DNA of 64,000 nucleotides from Meandrina meandrites (Eukaryota > Cnidaria > Anthozoa > Scleractinia > Meandrinidae): positions 14,902,522-14,966,521 of the forward strand of contig OY855913.1 in assembly GCA_963693305.1 (NCBI GenBank). Reading direction: 5' to 3'. Positions 12,217 through 23,832 of the stretch are shown piece after piece (within the stretch, counting starts at the first letter, position 1; each line of letters begins with the position of its first letter). Under the pieces are notes generated by a model that was not told where the DNA came from, ran no database searches, and saw only the letters and a program-made list of their open reading frames with translations. The position numbers and the translations under genes were made by a program.

Positions 12217-12512
12217 CTATTTACAAGCAGGAAGGGTAACCCTAGGGCTAGGATTACCCTAATATTTGAGGGACGAAAATAGCCGGGTTTACAAGCAAAA
12301 TTTCACCGGTAGGGTTACCATACCACCCGGGACAACTTTATGTGCAAGCAAAAAGTCTGCAAAAAGCATTCAAAAGGTCTGGAAACCAGTAAAAAGTTGT
12401 CCCTAGCAGAGCATTTTAAGACAGCTACAGTTAGCCTGGCACTAGGGTAATCCTAGCACTCAGCTAGGGTAAACCTAAGTGCTATGGTAACTCTAGTTGC
12501 CTTGTAACCATT
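12217..12512. mobile_element. Decayed MITE with AGGGTAACCCTAG-type inverted ends
   Basis: The left part (TTTACAAGCAGGAAGGGTAA followed by CCTAGGGCTAGGATTACC) and the right part (GGTAATCCTAGCACTCAGC ... TTGCCTTGTAAC) are loosely inverted copies. Internal CTAGGGT words recur in both orientations. Ends and TSD are not resolved. Confidence 0.45.
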
Positions 12513-13408
12513 CAGTTTCACATGCTGAATTAAGTTTGGCATGGCTGGCAGTAGCGCAACTTGATAAAAATACATACATATTTCCAAATTATTGGACGAC
12601 AAAGATAGCAAAAAACACGAAAAAACTTTAAAGGGAAGTCACTTAAATGATTTTTAATTCTCATCTTCAAGACGGAAACATCCAAATTCAAGAACGGCAG
12701 AGGAATTGGCCAATGTTTTGCAAAAATTCTACATTGAAGACATGTGAGAACCAATTTCAATGCATTGTATTTTTAGAGCTCTGGAAATATTTTGAATGCA
12801 TACTACAACAATATATTTATTGAATTTGGCTTTTGTATGATATGAAGAATTATGCAGCACTCAGGGGCTTCCACAAAACACTGACCCCCTTAAAAATCAT
12901 TGGGAAAAAACTAAGTGTAGCACAAATGAAGTTCATAAATGTCTTGTTAACTGATGGCGGGCGAGTGCTACATACACGTAGCTACTTTGTTCTGCAGAAA
13001 GCTTTGTACAAGTAGGAGTTTTTTGCACGCATGCGCAATAGTTGTTCGAGCACGAGGGAGTTGTCGGCCATGTTGACTGAATGTTTTTTACTGACGTATC
13101 AAGAAATGGTCTATTGTTCCGGCCCAACATCGGACATTAAGTATTACACAATAGTCCTTTTGTTATTGGTAGCGCAGAGGGACTTTTGCCGACGCTTAAC
13201 GAGAACCTCATGAGCGATCGGAAAGTTATCGGCATGACAATTTAGCTATATTCTGGGGAGTGGGCTTCGTAAATTTGCACCCGAAAGATAAATTGCCACT
13301 GGGGTACTCTAGGGAAAGATTGGCGTTTGTAGTGCGCATGGGTCGACTGTTTGAATTTATAACACTTACTGAATTTAGATTTAGTCCATACTTAACATGG
13401 TGTTCGGC

Positions 13409-14476
13409 TTAATCGAAAGCCTTCTGAAGAACAGTTAAAAAAAAGGTTTGCTCTGACGGCTGTTCTAGCAAATATTGTAACTGATCGCTGTTCACGATTC
13501 CCGCTTTTTCCCTTTTAGGTCCTTTTAGCCGAGCACGCTGTAATTGTGGATAAATCTCTACCTCTTGAACTGTCACTCTTTTAAACCAGTTACGAATAAT
13601 TTTGGTTTTGCATGATCGGCTCAAAACAAGTTTTCCGAGAGAGAAGGAATTCACGTTTCTGTTTTTCGTTTAATCAAGCGCGCGGCAGGAAAGGAAGTTG
13701 TGATGTCTCATATAAACAAATGGAAATAAAAAAAAAATCACACCTGCGTTTGTTGCCGCGCGCTTGATTAAACGAAGAAACAGTGTAGTCTGTCAGAGTC
13801 TTAAAAACAATCCCTAACATTTTTTGCTTAACACGAACTGGGCTTAATGAAAGCTTTCTCAGAGCTTTCAAAGCTTAGTCGCGGTCAAGTCTCGCGAGCA
13901 TAAGCGTTTTTGTTCTTTTACAATCGAGAGCGGCAGAAAAAAAGTCACACCTTCGAAGCTTGCCGCGCCTTTGATTAAACGACAAACAGTGTACTCCTTT
14001 GGACCGAGCTGTGCGAAAAATAAGAGGTTCTCAAATCTCCAGCTATTTTCACAGTTTTTAACGAATTCTTACGACCATTCCGTTAAAAAACAACTTTTTT
14101 CAGTTTTGCACTGTGCTCACACTTTCATGCGGGTAACATCGTAGATACGCGTCAGTAAACTTAAATAAACTTACATAAAAACAAACTCCTCGAGTCCTTG
14201 AACTGAATGTAGTACCAACGCTTTAATCTTGCGTTTTTTTGTGTTTCTCGCCGACTTAGTCAACTGGAAAAACTCTTTTCCCGTCGATCTGAATGGCGTT
14301 TTTTCCGCTTGCTGTAGTCGCAGCTGGGCCAGAGCCTCGTTCAGCTGAACGACGTGAACTTTTAAAAATTCGTTTTCGCAACGAAGTTTCCTAATTTCAG
14401 CTTCATACACTTCCACAATTGGTAATTGGTACTGATACGCGTTCGGCGGAGTTTCTACTTTAAACTTGGAGAACAT
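13409..14476 (-). CDS. Two-exon gene of unknown function carried by the 3.44-kb element
   Basis: Exon 1 runs 14476-14175 and ends in the donor GTAAGTTT. Exon 2 runs 13658-13409 after AAACAG, with matching phase 2, giving about 183 residues. Exon 1 encodes MFSKFKVETPPNAYQ followed by a likely coiled coil, VYEAEIRKLRCENEFLKVHV through ALAQLRLQQAEK, then a basic stretch (SARNTKKRKIKA). Exon 2 encodes LSRSCKTKIIRNWFKRVTV and ends QPSEQTFFLTVLQKAFD. I recognise no domain. The acceptor has a weak pyrimidine tract, so the join is uncertain. A coiled-coil plus basic region suggests a DNA-binding or nuclear protein, but that is a guess. It could be a captured host gene or the element's own protein. 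Confidence 0.45.
13667..13777. repeat. Foldback repeat with a third, direct copy
   Basis: CGTTTAATCAAGCGCGCGGCA (first 20 bases CGTTTAATCAAGCGCGCGGC) at 13667 is matched by its reverse complement ending at 13777. A third copy, in the second orientation, lies at about 13961-13981 followed by the same ACAGTGTA context. The foldback falls in the proposed intron of the minus-strand gene. Confidence 0.7.
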
Positions 14477-14839
14477 TCTCCTAGCAGAAGTGAAGCTGGA
14501 TTTATCATTTGAGTTTTTTAGAAGGTCTTTTATATCACTGCCTCAATGCCTATTTAACCGAATCACTATTGTTATGTTAACCAAACCAACTCGTAGTCAA
14601 TGGAGTGTAAATAACTCCAAGTTTTGTAAAGCAGCGCTATTGTTGCTATTCATTTGAATGATTTTAGATTGCTTTTGATCGCAAGAAACAATCTGGATTG
14701 TTACTCTATCTCTCTCCGCTGTACCCTTTATCTGTTTTATAGATATATAAACACATTAAAAGAAACCAATTAAAGCCAGTATTTTTACTGGTTTTCGAAG
14801 GGCGCACGCATTTATGTTTTCATTATTATTTTTTTTTTT

Positions 14840-16200
14840 CGGGATACTTGATAAAGGAGGTGTGACTTTTTCGCTTTAAAAAGATAGATTTTGCTTGTGA
14901 ATAAATGTCTAAAAATCTATTCAAAGTTTTTTTTCGTGGCGCGCGTTCATGCTCACAACACGTAAAAATGTAAGCCAAACCAATAGCATTTTATGTGAAT
15001 AAACCTCTTCCAAAGGTTTCTCACAGAACGCACGCAACACACACGCAAAATTTGAAAGCGGTTTTAAAAACTTTTTAGGGCCCTTAAAGAATGAATAAAA
15101 CACATGCTTAATTAGAATCTTTACAAAGCGGCTAATAAGCATGCATAAACAAATTAAGGGAGGAGTTTATTTAGCTTATAATTGCAGACCAAGTTCTTAA
15201 AACAATGGTAGGAGGAGTTTGTAAACTATTTGCAGTTTCAAAGGAAGTTTTCATAGCACGCGTGCACTATTTGCTGTTTCATAAGCGGTTTTTTGTAGCG
15301 CGCGTGTTTGCGCGTGACACGTAACAAAGTCGTCTGTTTCTTTTAAAAGTGCTCGCGGCGGATTCGTGGTTGAATAGTCTGTATAGCGAGAAGAGAGAAA
15401 AAACCGGAAAGGAAATCGCAAATACCTTGATAAGCTTAATATAAGTTTTGTTAAACTTGATATCCCTTTACGGCCTTTTTTTTTTGTTGGGGCTTAAAGA
15501 AACCGATTACAGAATTTTTTTAGTCTTCGTAGAGCGCGCGCGTTGTCTTTATATTTGGTTTGTCAAAGGTGTGACTTTTTTTCTAAAAAGAATAAAAATC
15601 ATTTTAAGTGTGCGTGAATACACGTTCATTTAAATCTATTCAAAGTTTTAAAAGAATACCAACAACAGTTAACATCACCAACTTTTTGCTGTTTACAAAA
15701 GAACTGTTCGCCTCGCGCGTGCTCTGAGACTTTTTCCTTCTCATACTTTAAAATATCCGACTTTAAGTACATACCACACAAGTAAATAGTGGTTTCCGCG
15801 CGCGCTGATTCGTTAACTCGGAGGTGATTAGCAAAGTATTATTCACCTCCGAGCAGTCGAAGAGAAACAAAATGGCTTCACCTGTCGCTTTGGGCACCGA
15901 AAGTAATGTTTTGGTGCGCTAATTATTCAGCTTAGGTGGTATATACTGAAAACAAATATTCACCTCAGTGTTCGTGAAAGCGGTGGATATTAACCGCGGC
16001 GGTTCACCTCCACTTCGGTGAATAATTGTTAAATAATCTAAGTTGAATATAAACTGTTCCCGAATTTCGCAGAGCGCGCGCAACGCGCAAGTAAAACAAG
16101 CCGCTAATAAGAACGCATAAATAAATTGCAGGAAGAGTTTTTTATTTTGGAGGAGCTTTTAGTTACAAACTAAGATCTTGAGCTGTTTATGGGGCGAACT
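14840..16200. repeat. Diverged direct repeat and small hairpins
   Basis: GTGTGACTTTTT...AAATCTATTCAAAGTTTT occurs near 14858-14931 and again near 15569-15647. A second pair (GCTAATAAGCATGCATAAAC near 15130 and GCTAATAAGAACGCATAAAT near 16101) follows each. The second copy is interrupted by foldback segments with CTCGGAGGTGA/TCACCTCCGAG at 15816-15854 and CACCTCCACTTCGGTG near 16007-16022. No coding is seen. Confidence 0.55.
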
Positions 16201-16605
16201 TTGAATGTTCTAAAATTTGGTTCTGCTTCAGTTTCAAGCAACAACTAATCAAACATTGTCGATCAACCGTTAATGAGAGCAATCATGGTCTCTACCAGGC
16301 ATCCCACGGTAGCCACTTGCAACGGAAAAATCTTCCACTGCCACCTCCCCTGGGGAAAATTTGTCTTAAGTTCAGTCTTTCCGATGATTTGAATTTCCCG
16401 CTCGCATGTTAATCGGAAAATTCAAAAAGCTCCCCAGGGCATTTTGAGGCTCTTGCCGCCATTGTCAACAGTTGACCATACAAGGTCAAAATCACTCCTG
16501 AACTAATCACTTAGTAGTCCGCTTTTCTTGATACGGAACCCCGAACCTTGGACATACGGAACATAACTGGTAGCAGAGCGAGGTTTGTGGAGAGATTTAT
16601 TCGAC

Positions 16606-19472
16606 ATGGAACGACTAAAGAAAGAGAAAATGCGATCGAAGTGCAGGTACACAAGAACCAAAAACAAGCTCATGATGGTGATGGAGGGCTGTCGTCAAGA
16701 ATGCAAGTTATAGAGAGTTTGGATGTATTTTCGGGCGCTTATGAGGACGTGCTTCGAGCCTGTGAGAATTTAGGAAAGTGTTACGAAGATATGAAAGACT
16801 CTGGAAATCTCAGTGCCCTTTCGAACGAACTGGAAGCGATTGAGGAGGATTTCACAGAACTTGAAGGACGTGTGAGAGGATACTTGAGTAATGCAAGCAA
16901 TTCATCGGTCAAGGAGCGAACTGAGCAGCTGAAGGAAGAAGTATCCAAGCGAGAAGTAGAGCTTAGTCGAATTGAATAAGAAATCGAGCGAACGTATGCG
17001 GAATGCAAGAAACAACTTGGACAGAAACTTCGTAGCGAGAGACTTCCGATAGAACCAGACCAAGAAGCGCGGGAAACTGACCACAGTGGCGGCAGTGAAC
17101 AAGACCCAAAGAGGAAATCGAGAGAATTAAACGAGTGCCTGTCGTCCAAGGAGCCGATAAATGAACAAAATTCTGGTGTTAAAAAACAGCCTGTTGTGTC
17201 TTCGTCTACACATGTGCCAATTATTTCGACTGCTGTTGGAGAGGCGTCCGGACTGTCTCCGCTTTCGATGGGCGGAGTTGTTTATTCTTCTACACCGTTT
17301 ACTCCGTTTTATCCTTCGTGTTCAGTGCCATCTACATCTAAGCCCGGTTTGGTTGAACAGCACCTTCAGACTCAGCAGCCAACTTCAGTTTTACCTGTTA
17401 TTTCAGTTGGAAACCTTGTGAATCGGTCGGATTATTTACCGTTTACCGCAGTAACTGCGTCCTCACCGAGTACTATGCCTTATGTTTCATCAGTAACACA
17501 GCAATTACCTATCAGTGGAGGCCAAACTCACTTTATGCCCACTGGGAACAGTCAACAGCTTACGTCCTCAATTTCAGACCAGATCAGCACTGACTCTGCT
17601 TTACTCAAAAGAGTTACCATTCCGAAGTTCTTGGGCCAAAAGAAGAACTATGAAACATGGAAAGCGGCGTTTTATTCCTGTGTAGATCGCACCAAAGCAT
17701 CACCTGAGTACAAGTTGTTAAGGTTACGTGAATGCCTTCAAGGGGAAGCCCTCAAAGTAATCGAGAATTTAGGCCATTCTGCTGCTGCCTATGAAGCTGC
17801 AAAGTCTCGACTAGAGCGGAAGTATGGAGGGAAACGTAGAGCTCTCACCCTTCGCCTTGAAGAACTGGATGCCTTTAAGCCAATCAGAGAGGACAATGAG
17901 AAAGACCTGGAGAGATTTTCAGAGCTGCTTGATGGAATTGTTGTGAACTTGAAGGATGCTAACCAGGAAGCCGAGCTAGGAAATGGATCATTGTACATCA
18001 CTCTTCAACGGAAGTTCAACAAAGGCCTTCTCTCTAAGTACAAACAGTGGGTTAATGACAGTCATCGTGTCGAGAATGTAGGAACACTGAGAGAGTTTAT
18101 TGACAGAGAGTCTGAGTTTTTGACCACAGCTTCTGAGACCATAACAGGTGTCCTCAGTGGGTCCAAGAGAGAGAGGACCTTCCTAGCTGAAGTAGATCCC
18201 GAACCTAAGAAGAAACAGGGGAACAAGTGCAAGTTGTGTAAAGGATCCCATGGGATGTGGAACTGTGAGAACTTTAAGAAGATGACTGTTGATATGAGGT
18301 GGAATGCCGCTAAGGAGCAGAAATTGTGTTTCAGATGCCTCAGTAATGGACACCGCGGAGAAGCATGCCCTCGGAGCAGAGTTTGTGGGTTAAATGGATG
18401 TCGCTCTCACCATCACCGGATGCTTCATGAAGATCCAAAGAAAGAAGAGAAGACCGAAGCAGCAAACGTAGCGGGCTCAAGCCAAGTTGATTCATCAAGT
18501 ACATTGCAAATTGGTGCTACCATGGAAGGGGAGTCTGAAGAGAGAACCCACTCTACTACTACAGGAACTGGAGCAGTGCCTTCTTCAGGGTTCGTAGCCT
18601 TGAGAACAGTTCCCGTCTATGTAACTAACAATCATCGGAGAATCAAGGTGAATGCCCTTCTTGACGACGGAAGCAGTAGGACTTACTTAAATAGTGACAT
18701 TGCAGCAGAACTTGGTCTCGAAGGTAGACCACATGAACTAACGGTTAACGTATTGAATGACAATCAGGAAAAGTTGGCCACCTCAGTTGTGGAATTCATA
18801 ATCAGCAGTACTGATGGAAAAGTGTCCAAACTAGCCTCAGCCTATACAGCCGAGAGAGTGACTGGAAGCATGCAAGTGGTGGACTGGAGTAGACATAAGC
18901 ACAAGTGGAAGCACCTAAAGGGCATCAAGTTCCCTCAGGTTGGACCGAGACCGATTGTTGATCTCCTTATTGGTGTGGACCAGGCAGACTTGTTGTACTC
19001 GCTGGAGGATGTCAAGGGAAAGGCGGGAGAGCCCATAGCAAGACTGACTCCACTTGGCTGGACGTGTATTGGGAACCCAGAAATCTCCACGGAAGTAGTT
19101 CAGACAAATTTTACATTTTTTCTGAATGACACGCATGAATTGAACAGTCTTGTTCGCCGTTACTGGGACATTGATGAACCTAAAGAAACTCTGGTTGTCT
19201 GACCGGATGAGAAGTTTGCAAGGGACACTGTTGCTAAGTCCTTGACCTTCACTGATGGCCACTATGTTGTTGGCATGCCTTGGAAACAGGATCGACCATC
19301 GTTGCCTGACAATTACAGCATGACATTGAGTCGCCTGCAGTGTACTGAGAAGAAATTGAAGCGGTCCCCAGAACTTGGTGAAGCCTACAAAGAAGTATTG
19401 CAGACCTATCAAGAGAAAGGATACATCCATAAAGTCCCACATGAAGAGATCAAGCCTGACCAACTTTGGTAC
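16606..19472 (+). pseudogene. gag: BEL gag and protease, broken
   Basis: Probable gag start is the ATG at 16606 in one frame, shifting near 16700 to the frame that carries on to 19487. In that frame the only stops are TAA (16977-16979) and TGA (19200-19202). Recognisable parts are a Ser/Thr/Pro-rich linker, the DUF1759 gag core (LKRVTIPKFLGQKKNYETWK, about residue 138 of the 17196 frame), two zinc knuckles (CKLCKGSHGMWNCENF, and CFRCLSNGHRGEACP followed by more Cys/His), and the retropepsin-type DUF1758 protease with ALLDDGSSRTYLNS. The polyprotein then enters pol before the MITE at 19473. Gag packages RNA and the protease cleaves the polyprotein. The breaks mean this copy cannot make a full product. 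Confidence 0.88.
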
Positions 19473-19954
19473 TACCGAATTAGGTAGACTGTTTTTTCGG
19501 AGACGCACGAAACAGTTGCCGTTGGCGACAAAGACTTGTGTTTTGGGTCACGTGGGTTACAGCTGTCAAAATGAAAAGGTAAACGCACGTGAGCACATTC
19601 CTTTGCTCGTTGTAGAACATCTTGATACTCGCTCGCACTTCAACCAGTTCCACTACTTCCTTAAACTGCCCTCCAAAATAACCCGATGCAGGATACCCTC
19701 CTTCAGCTATAATCCAATCGACTATGCTGCCTCGTGGGCTGTCGTCTATACTTTTTCCACGGATAAAAGACCTTCCCTTGCTTTTAACGGAAAAGCCCGC
19801 AATCTCTCTTGCCTCAGGAATGTGAAGGAATGTGATAACGTGCGCATACCTATGTGGCGTTAGTTGTAAATCATGTGGGTTTGATTCAAAGACGAGTCTC
19901 GCCAACGGCAACTGTTTCGCGCGTCTCCGAAAAAACAGTCTACCTAATTCGGTA
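19473..19954. mobile_element. 482-bp MITE inserted in BEL pol, GTAC duplication
   Basis: The ends are about 58-bp inverted repeats with one visible mismatch; each starts TACCGAATTAGGTAGACTGT. GTAC flanks both sides (19469-19472 and 19955-19958), and removing the element plus one GTAC restores the pol frame across the join. The terminal 16 bases are themselves palindromic. The small ORFs inside it are not gene-like. Four-base TSD families exist, but I cannot assign one. Confidence 0.88.
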
Positions 19955-19958
19955 GTAC

Positions 19959-22900
19959 CTGCCCCATTTCCCAGTCTTGAGGCCTGACAAACCGACCACC
20001 AAGACTCGCATTGTTTTTGACGCGTCAGCGAAATTCAGTGACGTATCTCTGAATGACATTCTACTTCAAGGGCCTAAACTCCAGCAAGACTTGTTTGCAG
20101 TACTGTTGAGATTTCGTCGCAATCCTGTGGCCCTAATATGTGACATTCAGGAAATGTACCTGCAGATTAAGCTAAGACCTGAAGATCAGCCTTATCATCG
20201 CTTCTTGTGGCGAGACATGCAGTCTGACCGAGAACCTGACATCTTTGAGTTTGACAGGGTTGTATTCGGAGTGAACTCATCCCCATTCCAAGCACAGTTT
20301 GTTGCTCAAGAACATGCCAAACAACGCCAATCAGAACTTCCCCTAGCGGCGGAAACTGTTTTGGAAAGTACATACATGGATGACAGCATGGACTCTGTTC
20401 CTGATGTCAAGACCAGTGTAGAATTGTACAGCCAGCTGTCAAGGTTATGGGAATCTGGTGGGATGCATGCCCGGAAATGGCTATCAAACGTGCCAGAAGT
20501 TTTACAGTCCATTCCAGCTTCAGATTGTGCGACCGAAGTTGACCTCGACAGTGGAGAACTACCCTCTGTTAAGACACTGGGTGTTTTGTGGTGTCCAATG
20601 GAGGATGTGTTCAAATTTCAAGTTAACCTGCCTACCAAGAGCGCTGATCATACGAAACGCAGTTTCCTAAGGAAGATAGCCACGTTGTTTGACCCTCTTG
20701 GTTTGCTGTCCCCGTACACAATGCGTGCCAAGGTCCTGATTCAAGAGATGTGGGCAAGTGGTGTGGGAGGGGATGAGCCAGTGGATAGAAGACTGTCATG
20801 GAAGGCTACACAGTGGTTTGATGAGCTATCAGTGCTACCCACCCTTCACATTCCACGATGCCTAAGAACCACCACTGCAGTAAAAAGCATAACTTTACAA
20901 ACGTTTGTTGATGCATCTCAAGAAGCATACGGCGCAGCCTCTTACACTAGACATCTGTATGAAGACGAATCTGTTAGTTGTTGTCTTGTGGCTTCAAAGT
21001 CTCGTGTTGCACCACTCCAAGCTGTAAGCATACCACGTTTAGAACTGATGGCGGCTGTAGTAGGGCTTAAGCTCAGCGAGACAGTTGGAAAAGTCCTTGC
21101 CATTGAGAGTAGTCACCGGGACTTTTGGTCTGACAGCATGGATGTGCTTTACTGGATTCGCGGATGCAGTCGAAAGTTCAAGCCATTTGTAGCTAATTGC
21201 GTTGGAGAGATCCAAGCCTTGACGAGTCCAAATCGGTGGAGGTATGTGCCCACCGGACAGAACCCAGCTGATCTACTGACCAGAGGAGAAAGCGTCTCTA
21301 AGCTGTTGACAGAAAAGAAATGCTGGAACGGACCAGCTTTCCTAAAGCAAGATTCAACTGAGTGGCCTGAGACTAAAATTGAGGTCAAGAAAGGACCAGA
21401 CATTGAAGTTCGTAAGCAGTACCAAGAAGCAGAACAAACAGAGGAGCAGACATTCCTTTCTTTGACCAGTGAAGACCGCCTGCAGCCACAAAGATACTCA
21501 AGTTGGAGTAAGCTCACCAGAGTTGCCGCGAGTGTAGACCGTTTCCTAGAGAACTGTCGTTTACCAACAACTCTTAGAAGAGAAGGAGCCTTAAAGCCTG
21601 ATGAAGTGGCCGCTGTAGGAATGAGATATATCAGGCAGGCGCAACAAGATGTTTTTGCCGAGGAAATTCAAGCATTGAAGGCTGGAAAGGAAATTCCAGG
21701 TGGAAGTAAACTGCTGCCACTGCGACCTGTACTAGACGAGGAAGGAGTCCTTAGATGTGATGGGAGACTTCGTTATGCAGAGTGTCTGCCATGGGAAACC
21801 CGTTACCCCATCATCTTGCCTCGTAGCCATTGTGTCACAAAGCTCATAGTCAAGCATGCACACGAACAAGATCATCATGCAGGGACCAACCAAGTACTAG
21901 CGCAGCTATCAGCCCAGTATTGGATAATTTCTGCAAAAGAAGCAATTAGAGAGTGGGAAAGAGAATGCATGCAGTGTAGAAGAAGGAAGGCTTCTCCAGC
22001 TAAGCAGATCATGGCCCCTTTGCCAGAGTTATGCACACGAAAGTCCCTTCGAGCATTCAGCCACATATCTGTTGACTTTGGTGGGCTTTTCATGACCAAA
22101 CAGGGAAGAGGAAAGATACGTCAGAAGAGGTACCTGTGTCTGTTTACTTGCCTGGAGACTAGGGCTGTGCATCTTGAAGTAGCATACAGCCTTGACACTG
22201 ATTCATTCCTAAATGCATTCTTTCGAATGACGTCACGACGTGGTGTTCCTAAAGATGTTGTTTGTGACAATGGAACTAACTTTGTTGGTGGAAGTAATGA
22301 GTTGAAAGAATTAGAAGCCTTGGACCAGAACAAGATCCAAGATACAACATCGAGCCACAGAATCAACTGGCACTTTAACCTGCCTGCTGGGCCACACTTC
22401 AGTGGTGTACATGAAATCATGATCAAAGCGGCAAAGAAAGCAATTTACGCAATTTTGGGATCTGCGGATATCACCGATGAGGAACTGTTAAGTGCAATTG
22501 TTGGCACAGAAGGCTTAATTAACTCTCGGCCACTAACCTATCAATCAGCTGACCCATCAGACCTTATTTCTCTTACCCCAAACCACTTCCTTCATGGACA
22601 AGTAGGAGGAAGATTCGCACCGGAAAGTGTTGACATAGACGATTTCAACCCAAGAAAGAGGTGGCGTCGGGTTCAGGAACTTGTTCGCCAATTTTGGCAT
22701 AGGTGGTTGCGAGAATGGATTCCGAGTTTGAGTGCAAGAAAGAAGTGGCGCAGAGATCAACCGAACTTCAAAGTTGGCAATGTGGTGATTGTAATGTCTA
22801 CAGAGACTCCTAGAGGAAATGGCCCCTTGGACGCATCGTCAAAGTACTTCCTGGAAAGGACGACCGGGTCCGAGTCATCGATGTTCAAGTGGGAAAGTCG

Positions 22901-22962
22901 GTGTACAGGAGACCAGTTGTGAAACTTTGCCCATTGGAACAATGTTGAACATTAAGTGACTC
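19959..22962 (+). pseudogene. pol: BEL pol: reverse transcriptase, RNase H, integrase
   Basis: An open frame of about 985 residues follows the MITE. It has reverse transcriptase with the catalytic YMDD (about residue 133 of the frame counted from 19977), the Peptidase_A17/BEL-specific region, an RNase H-like segment (LQTFVDASQEAYGAAS), the integrase zinc H...H...C-x2-C (HAHEQDHHAG...CMQC), an integrase core with SVDFGG...VCDNGTNF, and the C-terminal DUF5641-like end. Near 22821 one base appears missing: the frame used so far runs to a stop at 22922, while conserved-looking C-terminal sequence continues in another frame to about 22944. These enzymes copy RNA to DNA and insert it. Confidence 0.9.
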
Positions 22963-23071
22963 ACTAGTGAACTGTGAACTTTAGCTTGAGGAGTTTTGAA
23001 ACTGAAACATTTTTTGATAGTGTTTCTTTTGTGCAATTTTGTTGATATTGTCTAATCAAGGAAGGGGAGGA

Positions 23072-23228
23072 TGTTCTGCAGAAAGCTTTGTATAAGCAAT
23101 CCCCTGGGTCCCCCTCCTAAGTAGGAGTTTTTGCACGCATGCGCAATAGTTGTTCGAGCACGAGGGAGTTGTCGGCCATGTTGACTGAATGTTTTTTACT
23201 GAACCCCGAACCTTGGACATACGGAACA
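23072..23228 (+). repeat. 3' LTR of BEL element
   Basis: 157 bases beginning TGTTCTGCAGAAAGC and ending GGAACA, preceded directly by the polypurine tract and followed by TSD TACTT. It is uninterrupted and serves as the reference for placing the insertion in the 5' LTR. Confidence 0.9.
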
Positions 23229-23832
23229 TACTTTTCTTCTTTTGTTTTAAGTACAGGTTCTGTTTATGGTTAAACGAGCACAAAATAAGTTATATACTTG
23301 TAATGAAAGAAGAAAAGTAGCTTAAAGTGTCAGACCTTTGCAACACTTGTTTACCATCTTGGAACTTGAAGTAACATTACAAACTTGATTTGTATTACAC
23401 TTTTTATATTTTTCTTCCTGGTGATTTTTAAGGGGGTCGGTAAGGGGGGTCAGTACTAAGGAGTCAGCTGACTAGTGGTCAGTGTTTTGTCGAAGCCCAG
23501 ATCTTAGAGGGTGTTATCCCTCCTCAATCTGCATAATTCTTCATATCATACTCAGTCTCATCCAATAATATTGCTAATTGACTTTCATGTGCCGTTTGAC
23601 CGGGGCTTAAGTTGGAACCACAGCCTCCTGCAAATGTCCATGAATGTGTGTGTCTTATTGGGCAGTCAGCATAAAAAAAAGACTGCAAATGCTCATTACA
23701 GATGCTACATCTACAAATATATAATTCCTTTTAGTTATAAAGCCACAGGACTTTTTGGAAACTGTATGCGTGACATTATATACAGGTTGGCATGTAGGTG
23801 TTACATGCAGTAGTTTACTTGCATCACCTTAA

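Larger units (their letters stand above)
13095..16535. mobile_element. 3.44-kb TIR element inside the BEL 5' LTR
   Basis: The element begins CGTATCAAGAAA and ends with the exact inverse TTTCTTGATACG (12-bp TIR). It is flanked by GA at 13093-13094 and 16536-16537; deleting the element and one GA restores the LTR as seen in the 3' copy, so the boundaries are exact. It carries a minus-strand two-exon gene (13409-14476), a foldback repeat, and a diverged direct repeat (about 14840-15200 against 15565-16180). No recognisable transposase is present. Superfamily unknown; 2-bp duplications with short TIRs do not point to one family. Confidence 0.85.
12988..16563 (+). repeat. 5' LTR of BEL element, split by insertion
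   Basis: Its two parts are 12988-13094 and 16538-16563. Together they match the 157-bp 3' LTR except for a 24-base segment missing here and one T more in a T run. The interruption is a 3441-bp TIR element flanked by GA. Confidence 0.88.
12988..23228 (+). mobile_element. BEL/Pao LTR retrotransposon, degraded and nested
   Basis: The LTRs begin TGTTCTGCAGAAAGC and end GGAACA. The 5-bp TSD TACTT lies at 12983-12987 and 23229-23233. The primer-binding region TGGTAGCAGAGCGAGG starts four bases after the 5' LTR (16568), and the polypurine tract AAGGAAGGGGAGGA abuts the 3' LTR. Gag, protease, reverse transcriptase, RNase H and integrase occur in BEL order on the + strand. Two later insertions sit inside it (13095-16535 and 19473-19954). 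The two LTRs also differ by a 24-base indel, so it is not a very young copy. Confidence 0.92.
12865..23498. mobile_element. Outer TIR element that hosts the BEL insertion
   Basis: GGGCTTCCACAAAACACTGA begins at 12865, and its inverted counterpart (one mismatch) ends at 23498. Both are followed inward by CCCCCTTAAAAATCA-type sequence. An AG dinucleotide flanks each end (12863-12864 and 23499-23500). Only about 390 bases belong to this element; the rest is the BEL element and what is nested in it. It must predate the BEL insertion. Confidence 0.55.

Noticed and set aside
16568..16583. TGGTAGCAGAGCGAGG considered as part of a tRNA gene
   Set aside because: It lies four bases after the 5' LTR and is the primer-binding region of a BEL element; no cloverleaf surrounds it.
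19480..19911. Overlapping frames of 143-197 residues around the pol break
   Set aside because: They lie in the MITE or read its inverted arms; they do not continue pol.
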